Assembly: GCA_016124195.1 (NCBI GenBank)
Contig: WGOE01000001.1
Span: 248,001-312,000, forward strand
DNA length: 64,000 nucleotides
DNA from: a bacterium
GTDB taxonomy: Bacteria > Pseudomonadota > Alphaproteobacteria > Rhodobacterales > Rhodobacteraceae
Direction: 5' to 3'
Below are positions 45,081 to 54,348 of this stretch, one piece after another. The number at the start of each line of letters is the position of its first letter. Within the stretch, counting starts at the first letter, position 1. The notes below the pieces were generated by a model. It worked only from the letters and a program-made list of their open reading frames with translations, was not told where the DNA came from and ran no database searches. Position numbers and translations under genes: made by a program.

Positions 45081-45115
45081 AACCCGACACTTTCGGATAT
45101 CAAGGACCAGTACCG

Positions 45116-46906
45116 ATGAACTTCACCACAAGGCCCGAGATCCTGGGCACCTTCGGCGTCGCGACCTCGACCCACTGGATCGCCTCGGCGGTCGGCATGG
45201 CGATGCTGGAACGGGGCGGGACGGCCTTTGACGCGGCAGTGGCGATGGGTTTCGTGCTGCATGTGGTGGAACCCCATCTTTGCGGGCCCTTGGGCGACAT
45301 GCCGGCCATCATCCGCCCCGCCGGGGCCGCGGCGCCCACCATCATCTGCGGCCAGGGTGTCACCCCTGCCGCCGCCACCATCGCGCATTACCGCGCCGAG
45401 GGGCTGAACATGATCCCCGGCTCAGGCCTTCTGGCCACGGTCGTCCCGGGCGCGTTCGACGCCTGGATGCTGATGCTGCGCGACCATGGCCGCCTGACGC
45501 TGCGCGAGGTGCTGGAGCCTGCGATCCACTATGCCGCCCAGGGCCACCCGGTTCTGCCGCGGGTGTCGGCCACCATCGCGGGGCTGGCCGAGTTCTTCCG
45601 CGACGAATGGCCGACCTCTTTTGCCTGCTGGCTGCCGGGCGGCAAGGCGCCGGCGCCGCACAGCCTGTTCCGCAATCCTGACCTGGCCGCGACCTGGACC
45701 CGGCTTCTGGCCGAGGCCGAGACCGCCCCTTCACGCGCGGCGCAAATCGACCGCGCGCGCGATGCCTTCTACCGCGGCTTTGTCGCCGAGACGATCGACA
45801 CTTGGCTGCGCGATGCCTGCGTGATGGATGCCGCCGGCGGCCGCCGCAAGGGCGTCCTGACCGGGCAGGACATGGCCGACTGGCAGGCGACCTACGAGGC
45901 GCCGGTCAGCGTCGATTACGAAGGCTGGACCGTCTGGAAGCCCGGCTTCTGGACGCAAGGCCCGACCTTCCTGCAATCCCTGCGCATCCTCGAAGGCAGC
46001 GGCGTCGGCGCGATGGACCCGAACGGCGCCGAATTCGTCCACACCGTGACCGAGGCGATGAAGCTCAGCTTTGCCGACCGCGAGGCCTATTACGGCGACC
46101 CCGATTTCGCCGACATCCCGCAAGAGGTGCTGTTGTCGCGCGCCTTCGCCGCAACGCGCCGCGCCCTGATCGGCCCGCAGGCCTCACTGAGACAGCGGCC
46201 CGGCACCATCGCGGGCCATGCGGCCTGGGCCACGGCCTCCATCGCCCGCGCGGGGCAAGAGCCCGAGGTGCCGGCCGGCGTCGGCGCGGGTGAGCCCACC
46301 ATGGCGCATCTGACCGAAAAGCGCGGCGATACCGTCCATGTCGACGTGATCGACCGCTGGGGCAACATGGTGTCGGCCACGCCTTCGGGCGGGTGGCTGC
46401 AGTCCTCGCCTGTCGTGCCGGGTCTTGGCATGCCGCTCAACAGCCGGGCGCAGATGTTCTGGCTGGAGGAGGGGCACGCCACCTCGCTGGGGCCCAAACG
46501 CCGGCCGCGCACCACGCTGTCGCCCTCGATGGCGCAAGCGCCGGACGGGGCGCAGCTGGCCTTCGGCACGCCGGGCGGCGATCAGCAGGACCAGTGGCAG
46601 CTGATCTTTTTCCTGCGCCTCGTCCATGCCACCCGCAACCTGCAAGAGGCGATCGACGCGCCGCTGTTTCACACCGCGCATTTCCAGGCCTCGTTCTACC
46701 CGCGCGCCACAGAGCCCGGGCATCTGATGGTGGAACCCGCGCTAGGCGAAGCCACGATTGCCGACCTGCGCGCCCGCGGCCACCGGGTCGAGGTGGCCGA
46801 GCCCTGGACCGTCGGCCGCCTGACCGCCGCCCAGCGCGACGCGGGCGGCCTGTTGCGGGCGGCCGCGACGCCGCGCCTGATGCAGGCCTATGCGGTCGGG
46901 CGCTGA
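45116..46906 (+). CDS. Gamma-glutamyltransferase-family protein without signal peptide
   Basis: 596 residues. Family cores: GGTAFDAAVAMGFVLHVVEP, then DTVHVDVIDRWGNMVSATPS, where T406 should be the self-cleavage nucleophile; SSPVVPGLGMPLNSRAQMF and GTPGGDQQDQW follow. No signal peptide: the protein starts MNFTTRPEIL, so it should work in the cytoplasm on imported substrate. It follows the importer genes after 35 bases, so it likely cleaves gamma-glutamyl bonds, e.g. of glutathione or gamma-glutamyl amino acids. Family members also include amidases with other substrates. Confidence 0.88.
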   Translation: MNFTTRPEILGTFGVATSTHWIASAVGMAMLERGGTAFDAAVAMGFVLHVVEPHLCGPLGDMPAIIRPAGAAAPTIICGQGVTPAAATIAHYRAEGLNMIPGSGLLATVVPGAFDAWMLMLRDHGRLTLREVLEPAIHYAAQGHPVLPRVSATIAGLAEFFRDEWPTSFACWLPGGKAPAPHSLFRNPDLAATWTRLLAEAETAPSRAAQIDRARDAFYRGFVAETIDTWLRDACVMDAAGGRRKGVLTGQDMADWQATYEAPVSVDYEGWTVWKPGFWTQGPTFLQSLRILEGSGVGAMDPNGAEFVHTVTEAMKLSFADREAYYGDPDFADIPQEVLLSRAFAATRRALIGPQASLRQRPGTIAGHAAWATASIARAGQEPEVPAGVGAGEPTMAHLTEKRGDTVHVDVIDRWGNMVSATPSGGWLQSSPVVPGLGMPLNSRAQMFWLEEGHATSLGPKRRPRTTLSPSMAQAPDGAQLAFGTPGGDQQDQWQLIFFLRLVHATRNLQEAIDAPLFHTAHFQASFYPRATEPGHLMVEPALGEATIADLRARGHRVEVAEPWTVGRLTAAQRDAGGLLRAAATPRLMQAYAVGR

Positions 46907-46916
46907 GGGTCGGGGT

Positions 46917-49535
46917 TCAGACCTCGGAAATCTCGACCGCGGGCCTTGCGCCGCCCAGATCCTGAAACGCCAGCTGGCGGCAGGAAAACACCAGGATCTG
47001 CTGATCCTGCGCCACCCGGGTCAGCGCGGTGAACATCTTGATGATGCGGTCGTCATCGGAATAGACCAGCGCGTCATCCAGAACGATGGGCATGTGCCGG
47101 CCATGCCGCGCGAACAGCCGGGCAAAGGCCAGGCGCGTCAGGATGGCGATCTGTTCGCGCGTACCGCCGGACAGATCCTCCAGCGTTTCCTCTGCCTGGC
47201 CCCGGGTCAGGCCGGCGGGCAGCAGGCTTTCGCTGTCAAAGGTCAGCGCCGCGTCGCGGTGCAGGATTGACAAGAGCGGCTTCAATTCCTGCTGCACCGG
47301 GCCGAAATAGGTTTCCTGCGAGGCTTTGCGTTCGCCCTCCAGCGCGGCCAGCAGGCGGGTCAAAGCCGCGGCCTTGCGGGCCAGGCGCGCTTCGGTGGCG
47401 CGGGCGGTGTCAAGCTGGCCGCGGATGTCGTCGCAACGTTCCTCGATGCCATTGCCGGCCAGGGTCCGGATCTGCGCCGACAGGGCCGCCAGCCGTTCAG
47501 CCACCGCCGCCCTTTGCTGGGCTGCGGCGCGGGCGGCATCCTCGGCCCGTTTCAGTTCCGCCTCGGTCGTGGTCAGATCGGGCGCATCGGCGGCAATCCG
47601 GGCCAGATCGGCCTCGGCCTTGGCCAGAAGTGCCCGGGCCTGCGCCTCGTCGCGCAAGAGATCGGCCTGACGGGTGTCGCGCGTCTCGGCCGGGCCAGCG
47701 GCCGCAGCGGCGCGCGTGACAGCCTGAGCGGCAGTGTCGGCGGCAGCGCGCGCCTTGACGGCCTCTTCGCGGGCGGCGCCATGATCGGCCTCAAGCGCGC
47801 GCAAGGCTTTGGAGGCGCGATCCTCGGCCAGATCGGCCGCCGCCTGCGCCGCCAACAGGTCGGCCAGCGCAGGCGGGTCAGTGTCGGGGGCATCGGCCGC
47901 GGCAAGCGCAGCCTCGGCCCAGGCAGCCTGCAACGCGGCCAGCCCATCGGGTGCCAGGGTCTCCAACAGCGCCTGCGACAGACCTTCCTGCCGCACCGCC
48001 TCGGCCCGGTCGGCGGCCAGACGGCGGGCGGCCTCGACCGTGGCGGCACCGGCCTTGGCCAGAAGGCCATCCCTCAAATCCTTGGCCTTGGCCAGATCGT
48101 CGATGCCCTTCGCCGCCTTGGGTTGGCTGCGCAGCGTCATCTGCCCGATCCCCGGCAGATCGACCACGCTGTCGCCGTCCAGCGGCACGGGCTGCCCCTC
48201 GGCCACAGGAATCCCGTTGAGGCTGATGCGCAGCGCCCCGGAATAGACCACCTGCAGGGTCGCTGTCTGTGCCAGCAAGGCCGCTTCAAGCCGGTCCACC
48301 GCGCTGGCGGAGGCCTCGACCCGCGCCAGCCAGTCAGCGCTGGCGGGCGAGGCCTTGACGCGGGCGGCGGCGGCGGCGCGGTCGGCCTGCGCCGCCTCGG
48401 CCTTGGTGATCCGCGCGGCCAGTTGGGCGGCCAGATCACGCGCTTTGCGCGCATCGGCCTGATGCCGCGCGGTATCAAGTGCGGCGCGGGCCCGGGCAAG
48501 GCTTTCGCGCGCGGTGTCATGGTCGTGCCGCGCCGCATCGAGCCGCTGTTTCAAAACGGCGGCGGCACTTTCGGCCTCGGCCGCCCGCGCCTTCGCCGCC
48601 TGTTCCATAGCCGTCGCCGTGGCCAGTGCCGCGATGGCGGCCAGACAGTCGTCAAGCTTTTGCCGGGCGCCCCGGGCTTGCAAGTCAGCGATGTCGCGGT
48701 CCTGTCGTGCGGCGGTGACCAGCCCGGCATGGGCACGCGCCGTCTCGAGCGCGGCCTGCGCCGCGCGCAGCGCCTCGTCCCGCCGCGCCCTCGCCTCGGG
48801 GTGATCCAACCGCTGCAACAGCGCCTCGTCGACCTTGCGCTGTGCAAGGGCGCCTTCCAGCGTGGCAAGCTGGGCCTGAAGCGCGCCAAGTTCGGCCTCC
48901 AGCGCCTCGACCTCGTCGGCGGCGGCTTTCCAGACGCCGGACTTGCGTCCGGTCTTCGTGGTAATCTCGGCCAGATCGTCGCTGCAACGTCGCATGACGC
49001 GGTCCATCCGCCGCCCGCCGGTCATCGCGTCAATCTCGCCCGCGACCGAGGACAAGAGATCGCGCCGGGTTTCGGTCAACTGAGCTTTTTCCCTGACCCC
49101 GGCGGGCTCCAGCCCCAGAAGACCCTGACGCACCCACAAGAGCCCGGCCGGTCCCTCACCGGCGGGTCCCAGAAGGCCGGCAATCCAGCGTTCCGCCTCG
49201 TCATCCTGCGCGAGGATCGTCCGGTCGGGCAGCCGCAACACCCGCGCCATCTTGCGCGTCATGAAGCGCTTTTCGACCAGAAAGGCGCCCGCCTCGGTTT
49301 CCACCTCTGCCGCGACCTCGACACCTCCGCCGGCATAGGGCTGCAAGGATTTCACGGGCCGCGCGGTCGATCCGTATTTTTCAAAGAACAACGCGTGGAT
49401 CGCATCGAAGAAGGTCGACTTGCCGAACTCGTTCGCCTCTGACACCACGGTAATGCCGCTGCCGATTCCGTTGATCGAGGCGCGCCGGCCGGTGAATTTG
49501 CGCACATTGGTCAGGTGGAGCGCGCGAAGCCTCAT
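46917..49535 (-). CDS. SbcC/YhaN-like ATPase with long coiled coil (DNA repair exonuclease subunit)
   Basis: 872 residues. N-terminal P-loop region SEANEFGKSTFFDAIHALFF, in which the first glycine of GxxxxGK(S/T) is replaced; a long alanine- and charged-residue-rich coiled coil (about 180-420 and 500-720); C-terminal ABC signature LSGGTREQIAILTRLAF and Walker B IVLDDALVYSDDDR. Works with the metallophosphoesterase encoded upstream (SbcD/YhaO-like), whose stop overlaps its start by 4 bases. Probably processes DNA ends or hairpins. No zinc hook motif was noticed in the middle of the coil. Confidence 0.87.
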   Translation of the reverse strand: MRLRALHLTNVRKFTGRRASINGIGSGITVVSEANEFGKSTFFDAIHALFFEKYGSTARPVKSLQPYAGGGVEVAAEVETEAGAFLVEKRFMTRKMARVLRLPDRTILAQDDEAERWIAGLLGPAGEGPAGLLWVRQGLLGLEPAGVREKAQLTETRRDLLSSVAGEIDAMTGGRRMDRVMRRCSDDLAEITTKTGRKSGVWKAAADEVEALEAELGALQAQLATLEGALAQRKVDEALLQRLDHPEARARRDEALRAAQAALETARAHAGLVTAARQDRDIADLQARGARQKLDDCLAAIAALATATAMEQAAKARAAEAESAAAVLKQRLDAARHDHDTARESLARARAALDTARHQADARKARDLAAQLAARITKAEAAQADRAAAAARVKASPASADWLARVEASASAVDRLEAALLAQTATLQVVYSGALRISLNGIPVAEGQPVPLDGDSVVDLPGIGQMTLRSQPKAAKGIDDLAKAKDLRDGLLAKAGAATVEAARRLAADRAEAVRQEGLSQALLETLAPDGLAALQAAWAEAALAAADAPDTDPPALADLLAAQAAADLAEDRASKALRALEADHGAAREEAVKARAAADTAAQAVTRAAAAAGPAETRDTRQADLLRDEAQARALLAKAEADLARIAADAPDLTTTEAELKRAEDAARAAAQQRAAVAERLAALSAQIRTLAGNGIEERCDDIRGQLDTARATEARLARKAAALTRLLAALEGERKASQETYFGPVQQELKPLLSILHRDAALTFDSESLLPAGLTRGQAEETLEDLSGGTREQIAILTRLAFARLFARHGRHMPIVLDDALVYSDDDRIIKMFTALTRVAQDQQILVFSCRQLAFQDLGGARPAVEISEV

Positions 49536-50656
49536 TCCCGGCCCTCCAGAGCATAGCTGAACAGATGTGACAGCGCGGCCTGCGCCGTTTCGCGCGCATC
49601 GGTCGGCAGATGCGGGTCGGCGGCCTCGCGTGCCAGCGCCTCGGCCGCGGCGCGCAGGGCGCCCTGATGGTCGATCGCCTCCAGATCGGTGGCGTCACGC
49701 AGGGTGGCCAGATCGCTGAAATCCGCGTCATGCCACAGGAAATCGGGGGCGACCTGTCGGCTGGCGTCTTCCAGCGCCACCCGGTCCAGGGCATGCAAAC
49801 GGCCCGAAACCTGCATGTCAAGCAGCGTCACGCCCCGTCGGGCAAGGGCGGGCAAGGCGGCCTCATGCGCGGCCAAAGGATCGTCACCTTCGCCCAGGTC
49901 AAGCAGAACTCGCTGCCAGGCCAGGCTACCCATCGGCCGCGAGGTGACCTGCGCCGCCGCACCGGGGCCCGCAATCTCGACCAGCAGCGCGGCGGGGGTC
50001 TGGGTGTGCTTGAAGCCGTCCGCCTCGGGCGCGCCGGAATACCAGGTCTGCGGCCCGATCTGCATTTGTCCGTGCCAATCGCCCAGCGCCAGATAGGCCA
50101 GACCCGCGCGCCGGGCCCGGTCCACCGCGATGATCGAAGAGCCGCCCTCTTCGCTGCTGTCGAAATCGGTGACCGACCCATGGGCGAGCCCGATGCGCAG
50201 CGCTTCGCCGGTGGCGGCGCTGTCGAACCAGTCCGTCAGATCGCGTCCCGGGTGACGCTCACCGGGCGGAGCGGGCAGCAGCACCGCCTCGGGGGTCAGG
50301 ACGTGGGGCTCGGGCTCCAACAGAACCGTGACATTGGCCGGCGCATCGCGCAGCACCTGACGCCAAAGCTCGGTCGCGTTGGCATGGTCGTGATTGCCCG
50401 GCATGACGACCCAGGACACATGTTCGGCCGCCCGCATCGCGTTCATGGCCTGGCGGATCACCATCGGCGCGGGCGTCGTCTGGTCAAAGGTGTCGCCTGC
50501 CAGAAGGATGTGGCTCGCCCCGGTTTCCTGCGCCAGCGCCGCAAGCCTTGGCACGCTTTCGGCCCGCGCCTGACGCAACCTGACCCGGACATCCTCGGGG
50601 AAGCGGCCGAAGGGCTTGCCCAGATGCAGATCCGACGCATGGATGAACTTGAACAA
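49532..50656 (-). CDS. SbcD/YhaO-like metallophosphoesterase nuclease subunit
   Basis: About 374 residues from a TTG at 50656, preceded by AAAGGG 8 bases upstream; the family begins here (LFKFIHASDLHLGKPF), while the longer open frame up to 50866 gives residues unlike the family. Metal-binding motifs: DLHLG, GDTFDQ, MPGNHDH, LGDWHGQ (later GHxH region). Mn-dependent nuclease partner of the YhaN-like ATPase. Start codon is inferred from homology and RBS. Confidence 0.85.
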   Translation of the reverse strand: MFKFIHASDLHLGKPFGRFPEDVRVRLRQARAESVPRLAALAQETGASHILLAGDTFDQTTPAPMVIRQAMNAMRAAEHVSWVVMPGNHDHANATELWRQVLRDAPANVTVLLEPEPHVLTPEAVLLPAPPGERHPGRDLTDWFDSAATGEALRIGLAHGSVTDFDSSEEGGSSIIAVDRARRAGLAYLALGDWHGQMQIGPQTWYSGAPEADGFKHTQTPAALLVEIAGPGAAAQVTSRPMGSLAWQRVLLDLGEGDDPLAAHEAALPALARRGVTLLDMQVSGRLHALDRVALEDASRQVAPDFLWHDADFSDLATLRDATDLEAIDHQGALRAAAEALAREAADPHLPTDARETAQAALSHLFSYALEGRE

Positions 50657-50967
50657 ACCGCCAACCCTTTGCGCGACATACTTGCACAGACGAACCGCGC
50701 CCCGGCCTGCGCTTGCGATGATCCGGGCGGGACTACAGACACAAACCGGCCGGGCCACGGGGCAGGTTACCGCGTCCTTTCGCAATTGCGAAGCGCGAAG
50801 TGGGGCCGAAACCGCGGCATTTCCACAGAGCTCGGGGCCTGAAAACGCCGCAGCCGGGATGGGCATCTGCCCAGATTTTGGGCACCTTGGCCAGAGGATG
50901 CCCTTTTTGCGCAGGCTAGCCCTGCGCCAGGCTTGCAGGGGCGGCGATTAGCGGTTGCAGAGTGCGC
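50657..50967. other. 311-bp divergent region between sbcD-like and nasT genes
   Basis: Contains a perfect 14-bp palindrome TTCGCAATTGCGAA (50779-50792) and a hairpin-capable repeat GCGCAGG-CTAGC-CCTGCGC (50909-50927) about 40 bases before the nasT ATG. I see no clear sigma-54 (GG-N10-GC) element. Either repeat could be a regulator site for the nas operon. Confidence 0.5.
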
Positions 50968-51552
50968 ATGGCCAAGACCCTGTCCATCGTCGTCGTGGAA
51001 AAGGACCATGAGCGCGCGCTGATGATCGTGGACGGTCTGCGCGAGGCGGGCGATTTCGACATCTGCGTGATCAGCGAAGAGGTGGGCCTGGCCCGCCGCA
51101 TCGCCGAACGCAACCCCGACCTCGTGCTGATCGACGCCGGCAACCCCTCGCGCGATGCGCTGGAGGATCTGACCCTCGCCTCGGCCCCGATGGAACGCCC
51201 GGTGGCCATGTTCGTCGACCATTCCGACACCGCCCTGACCAAGGCCGCCATCGAGGCCGGCGTGTCGGCCTATGTCGTGGACGGGCTGCGCGGCGAAAGG
51301 ATCAAGCCCATTCTGGATGCTGCCGTGGCGCGGTTTCACATGGTGCACAAGATGCGGGTCGAACTCAGCGAGATCCGGCGTGCGCTGGAAGACCGCAAGG
51401 TGATCGACCGCGCCAAGGGCATCCTGATGCGCGCCCGCGGCATCGGCGAGGAAGAAGCCTATGGCCTGCTGCGCAAGGCCGCGATGGATCAGGGCAAGAA
51501 GCTGATCGACATGGCGCAGGCGCTGGTCATGGCAACGGATCTGTTGAAATGA
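50968..51552 (+). CDS. nasT: NasT: ANTAR-domain antiterminator for nitrate assimilation
   Basis: 194 residues from the ATG at 50968 (a GTG at 50962 is in frame). N-terminal receiver-like domain (SIVVVEKDHERALMI; D56 in DLVLIDAGN); C-terminal ANTAR domain (RALEDRKVIDRAKGILMRARGI, EEAYGLLRKAAMDQ). In known systems NasT binds two-hairpin RNA leaders and prevents termination unless held by NasS. Here its target is seen at 52815-52923. The nasS gene overlaps its stop by 4 bases. Confidence 0.93.
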   Translation: MAKTLSIVVVEKDHERALMIVDGLREAGDFDICVISEEVGLARRIAERNPDLVLIDAGNPSRDALEDLTLASAPMERPVAMFVDHSDTALTKAAIEAGVSAYVVDGLRGERIKPILDAAVARFHMVHKMRVELSEIRRALEDRKVIDRAKGILMRARGIGEEEAYGLLRKAAMDQGKKLIDMAQALVMATDLLK

Positions 51553-52730
51553 GCGCCACGCCCCTTGCCTTGGGCTATGTGGCCCTGGTCGATGCCGCCC
51601 CGCTGATCGTGGCCGATGCCCTCGGCTTTGCCGGCGAGGAGGGGCTGGATCTGACCCTGCAGCCTGCGCCAAGCTGGGCCGCGCTGCGCGACATGCTTGC
51701 GCGGGGTCAGGTGGTGGCGGCGCAGATGCTCTCGCCCCTGCCGGTGGCCAGCGCGCTTGGCCTTGGCGGCAGTGCCGCGCGGTTCGAGGCGCTGATGGTC
51801 CTGAACCTCAACGGCGACGTGATCGGCGTTTCGGCCGGCCTCGCCCAGCGGATGCGGGCGCAGGGCTTCGGCTTTGACTTTTCCGATGCGCGCGCCGCCG
51901 GCCTTGCCCTGCTGGCCGCGGCGGGCGATGGCCTGCGCATCGGCGTGCCCTTTCCGTTTTCGATGCATGTGGAACTGATCCGCTATTGGCTGGCCGGCCT
52001 TGGCAGCCCCCCGCCCCCCCGGATCGAGATCTCTACCGTGCCGCCGCCCCGCATGGCCGAGGCGCTGGCGGCGGGCGAGATCGACGCTTTTTGCGTGGGC
52101 GAGCCGCGCGGGTCTGTCGCGGTGGACAGCGGGGCGGGGGTCCTCTTGCTGCCCGGTTCGGCCATCTGGGCGGCGGCGCCGGAAAAAGTGCTGGCCACCC
52201 GCGCCGGCTGGGCCGAGGCCGAACCCGACCTCGCAGGCCGTCTAATGCGGGCGGTCTGGCGGGCCGGGCGCTGGCTGGGGCAGCCTGACAACCGCAGCCT
52301 CGCCTCGGACCTGCTGGCCGGTGCCGGGCGGCTTGCCCTGCCGCCGGAACTGATCGAGCGTGTGTTGACCGGGCGCCTTCTGATCTGCGCCGAAGGGGCC
52401 GAACGGCGCACGCCCGGCTTTGTCGAGTTTCACGCCGGGGCGGCCAATTTCCCATGGCGCAGTCAGGCGGCCTGGATCGGGGCACGGTTGGCGCTGCGCC
52501 ACGGGCTTGACCCCCTGCCCGCCATCGCCGCTGCCCGCGCCGTGTTCCGCAGCGACCTGTACCGTCTGCACCTGCAGGGCACCGGGGCCGAATTGCCGGG
52601 GGCATCGGACAAGCTCGAAGGGTCGCTTTCGGTGCCCACGGCCGCCTCTTCCACGCAAGGCCGCCTGATTCTGCCGCCCGACCGCTTTTTCGATGCCCAG
52701 GTTTTCGACCCGGCCGATCCTTTGCGCTGA
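51549..52730 (+). CDS. nasS: NasS: cytoplasmic nitrate/nitrite sensor (NrtA-like fold)
   Basis: 393 residues of the NrtA/CmpA family without signal peptide (starts MSATPLALGYVALVDAAPLI), so cytoplasmic, as known for NasS. PFPFSMHVELIRYWL and DAFCVGEP are the ligand-pocket regions shared with NrtA. NasS sequesters NasT; nitrate binding releases NasT to act on the leader that follows this gene. The gene order nasT-nasS is the same as in Paracoccus denitrificans. Confidence 0.92.
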   Translation: MSATPLALGYVALVDAAPLIVADALGFAGEEGLDLTLQPAPSWAALRDMLARGQVVAAQMLSPLPVASALGLGGSAARFEALMVLNLNGDVIGVSAGLAQRMRAQGFGFDFSDARAAGLALLAAAGDGLRIGVPFPFSMHVELIRYWLAGLGSPPPPRIEISTVPPPRMAEALAAGEIDAFCVGEPRGSVAVDSGAGVLLLPGSAIWAAAPEKVLATRAGWAEAEPDLAGRLMRAVWRAGRWLGQPDNRSLASDLLAGAGRLALPPELIERVLTGRLLICAEGAERRTPGFVEFHAGAANFPWRSQAAWIGARLALRHGLDPLPAIAAARAVFRSDLYRLHLQGTGAELPGASDKLEGSLSVPTAASSTQGRLILPPDRFFDAQVFDPADPLR

Positions 52731-52814
52731 AACTTTCAGCACGGGGCCGCGAAACACCGGGCCAGACCTTGACGAACCGTTGACGCCGCAGCGCAGCGCG
52801 AGCAATCTGAGAGC

Positions 52815-52923
52815 AACGCAAGGGGCAATGATGTCCCACCGCGTTCCCCCGATGCTGAGGGAAAGCCGAGCAACGCCGCTTGGAACCGTGCCTGTCAAGG
52901 CTGCGGCTCCATGCGGCTTTTTT
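52815..52923 (+). ncRNA. ANTAR antitermination leader: two hexaloop hairpins and a terminator
   Basis: Hairpin P1 at 52822-52837: GGGGC, loop AATGAT, GTCCC, strengthened by AACGC (52815-52819) with GCGTT (52841-52845). Hairpin P2 at 52866-52883: CCGAGC, loop AACGCC, GCTTGG, a 6-bp stem with one G-U pair. Both six-base loops have A at position 1 and G at position 4, the known ANTAR-target rule. Downstream, AAAGCCG (52862-52868) can pair with CGGCTTT (52914-52920), followed by a T run (52918-52923): this terminator shares bases with P2, so NasT binding to P2 would prevent it. Standard antitermination layout; start of the nrtA-like gene is 39 bases further on. Confidence 0.87.
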
Positions 52924-52961
52924 CATTTCATCACCCCGCACGGGGTTTTCGGGAACCGCAC

Positions 52962-54338
52962 ATGACACGCTTGCCTCGCCTTCTGACGCTGACCACCTGC
53001 CTTCTGTCGCCGCTGTTCACCGGGGCGGCGCTGGCCCATACCGACGGGATCGAGAAAGACCAGTTGACTCTGGGCTTCATCAAGCTGACCGACATGGCGC
53101 CGCTGGCCATCGCCAAGGAGAAGGGCTTTTTCGAGGATGAGGGCCTCAGCGTCACGCTGGAGGCGCAGTCGAACTGGAAGGTGCTTCTGGACCGCGTGGT
53201 GGATGGCGAGCTTGACGGCGCGCAGATGCTGGCCGGCCAGCCCATCGCAGCGACCATCGGCTATGGCACCAAGGGCCACCTGATCACCGCCTTTTCGATG
53301 GACCTGAACGGCAATGCCATCACCATGTCCAACGCGGTCTGGCAGGCGATGAAGCCCGGCCTGAAGCTTGGCGCCGATGGCAGGCCGGAACACCCGATCT
53401 CGGCCACAGCGCTCAAGCCCGTGCTGGAGGATTACGCGGCGCAGGGCAAATCCTTCAACCTTGGCATGGTCTTCCCGGTTTCGACCCACAATTACGAACT
53501 GCGCTATTGGCTGGCGGCTGGCGGCATCAAGCCCGGCTATTATCAGGCCGGCGATGTCACGGGCCAGGTGGCGGCCGATGTGCTGATCTCGGTCACGCCG
53601 CCGCCGCAGATGCCCGCCACGCTGGAGGCCGGCACGATCGACGGCTATTCGGTGGGCGAGCCGTGGAACCAGGCTGCCGTCTTCAAGGGCATCGGCGTGC
53701 CGGTGGTGACCGATGACGACATCTGGAAGAACAATCCCGAAAAGGTCTTTGGCGTCACCGCGGATTTTGCCGAAACGAACCCGCGCACCATGATTGCCCT
53801 GACCAAGGCGCTGATCCGCGCCGGCATGTGGCTGGACGAGAACGACAACGCCAACCGGGCCGAGGCGGTCGATATCCTCGCGCGGAAGGAATATGTCGGG
53901 GCCGACAAGGCGGTGATCGCCAACTCGATGACGGGCACTTTCGAATATGAAAAGGGCGACACGCGGCCGACGCCGGATTTCAACATCTTCTTTCGTGACA
54001 ATGCGACCTTCCCCTATTACTCGGACGCGGTCTGGACCCTGACCCAGATGCGCCGCTGGGGTCAGATCCCCGAGGCCCATCCGGACTCCTGGTACGACGC
54101 GACCGCCAAGTCGGTCTACAAACCCGCGATCTATGAAGAGGCCGCCAAGGAGCTGATCGCCGAAGGCAAGGCCAAGGCCAGCGATTTCGATTTCAGCGCA
54201 ACGGGTTACAAGCCGGTCAGTTCCGACTTCATCGACCACATCCCCTATGACGGCACCAAACCCAACGCCTATATCGACAGCCTGCCGATCGGGCTCAAAG
54301 GCAATCAGACCGTCGTCGATGGCGCGGTCGTGAACTGA
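52962..54338 (+). CDS. Nitrate ABC transporter substrate-binding protein (NrtA-like)
   Basis: 458 residues from the ATG at 52962, which gives a good signal peptide ([15 protein letters not shown], cleavage after ALA near residue 26); an upstream in-frame start at 52911 lies inside the terminator. [31 protein letters not shown] and [10 protein letters not shown] are NrtA pocket motifs. Binds nitrate (or nitrite/cyanate) in the periplasm. First gene controlled by the ANTAR leader. Confidence 0.9.
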   Translation: MTRLPRLLTLTTCLLSPLFTGAALAHTDGIEKDQLTLGFIKLTDMAPLAIAKEKGFFEDEGLSVTLEAQSNWKVLLDRVVDGELDGAQMLAGQPIAATIGYGTKGHLITAFSMDLNGNAITMSNAVWQAMKPGLKLGADGRPEHPISATALKPVLEDYAAQGKSFNLGMVFPVSTHNYELRYWLAAGGIKPGYYQAGDVTGQVAADVLISVTPPPQMPATLEAGTIDGYSVGEPWNQAAVFKGIGVPVVTDDDIWKNNPEKVFGVTADFAETNPRTMIALTKALIRAGMWLDENDNANRAEAVDILARKEYVGADKAVIANSMTGTFEYEKGDTRPTPDFNIFFRDNATFPYYSDAVWTLTQMRRWGQIPEAHPDSWYDATAKSVYKPAIYEEAAKELIAEGKAKASDFDFSATGYKPVSSDFIDHIPYDGTKPNAYIDSLPIGLKGNQTVVDGAVVN

Positions 54339-54348
54339 GGGCGGCGCC

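Noticed and set aside
47514-49442. A 642-residue open frame opposite the YhaN-like gene
   Set aside because: Antisense shadow of an alanine-rich coiled coil; no recognisable features.
50881-50967. Sigma-54 promoter before nasT
   Set aside because: GG and GC elements near 50889-50901 are one base too close to match the strict GG-N10-GC spacing.
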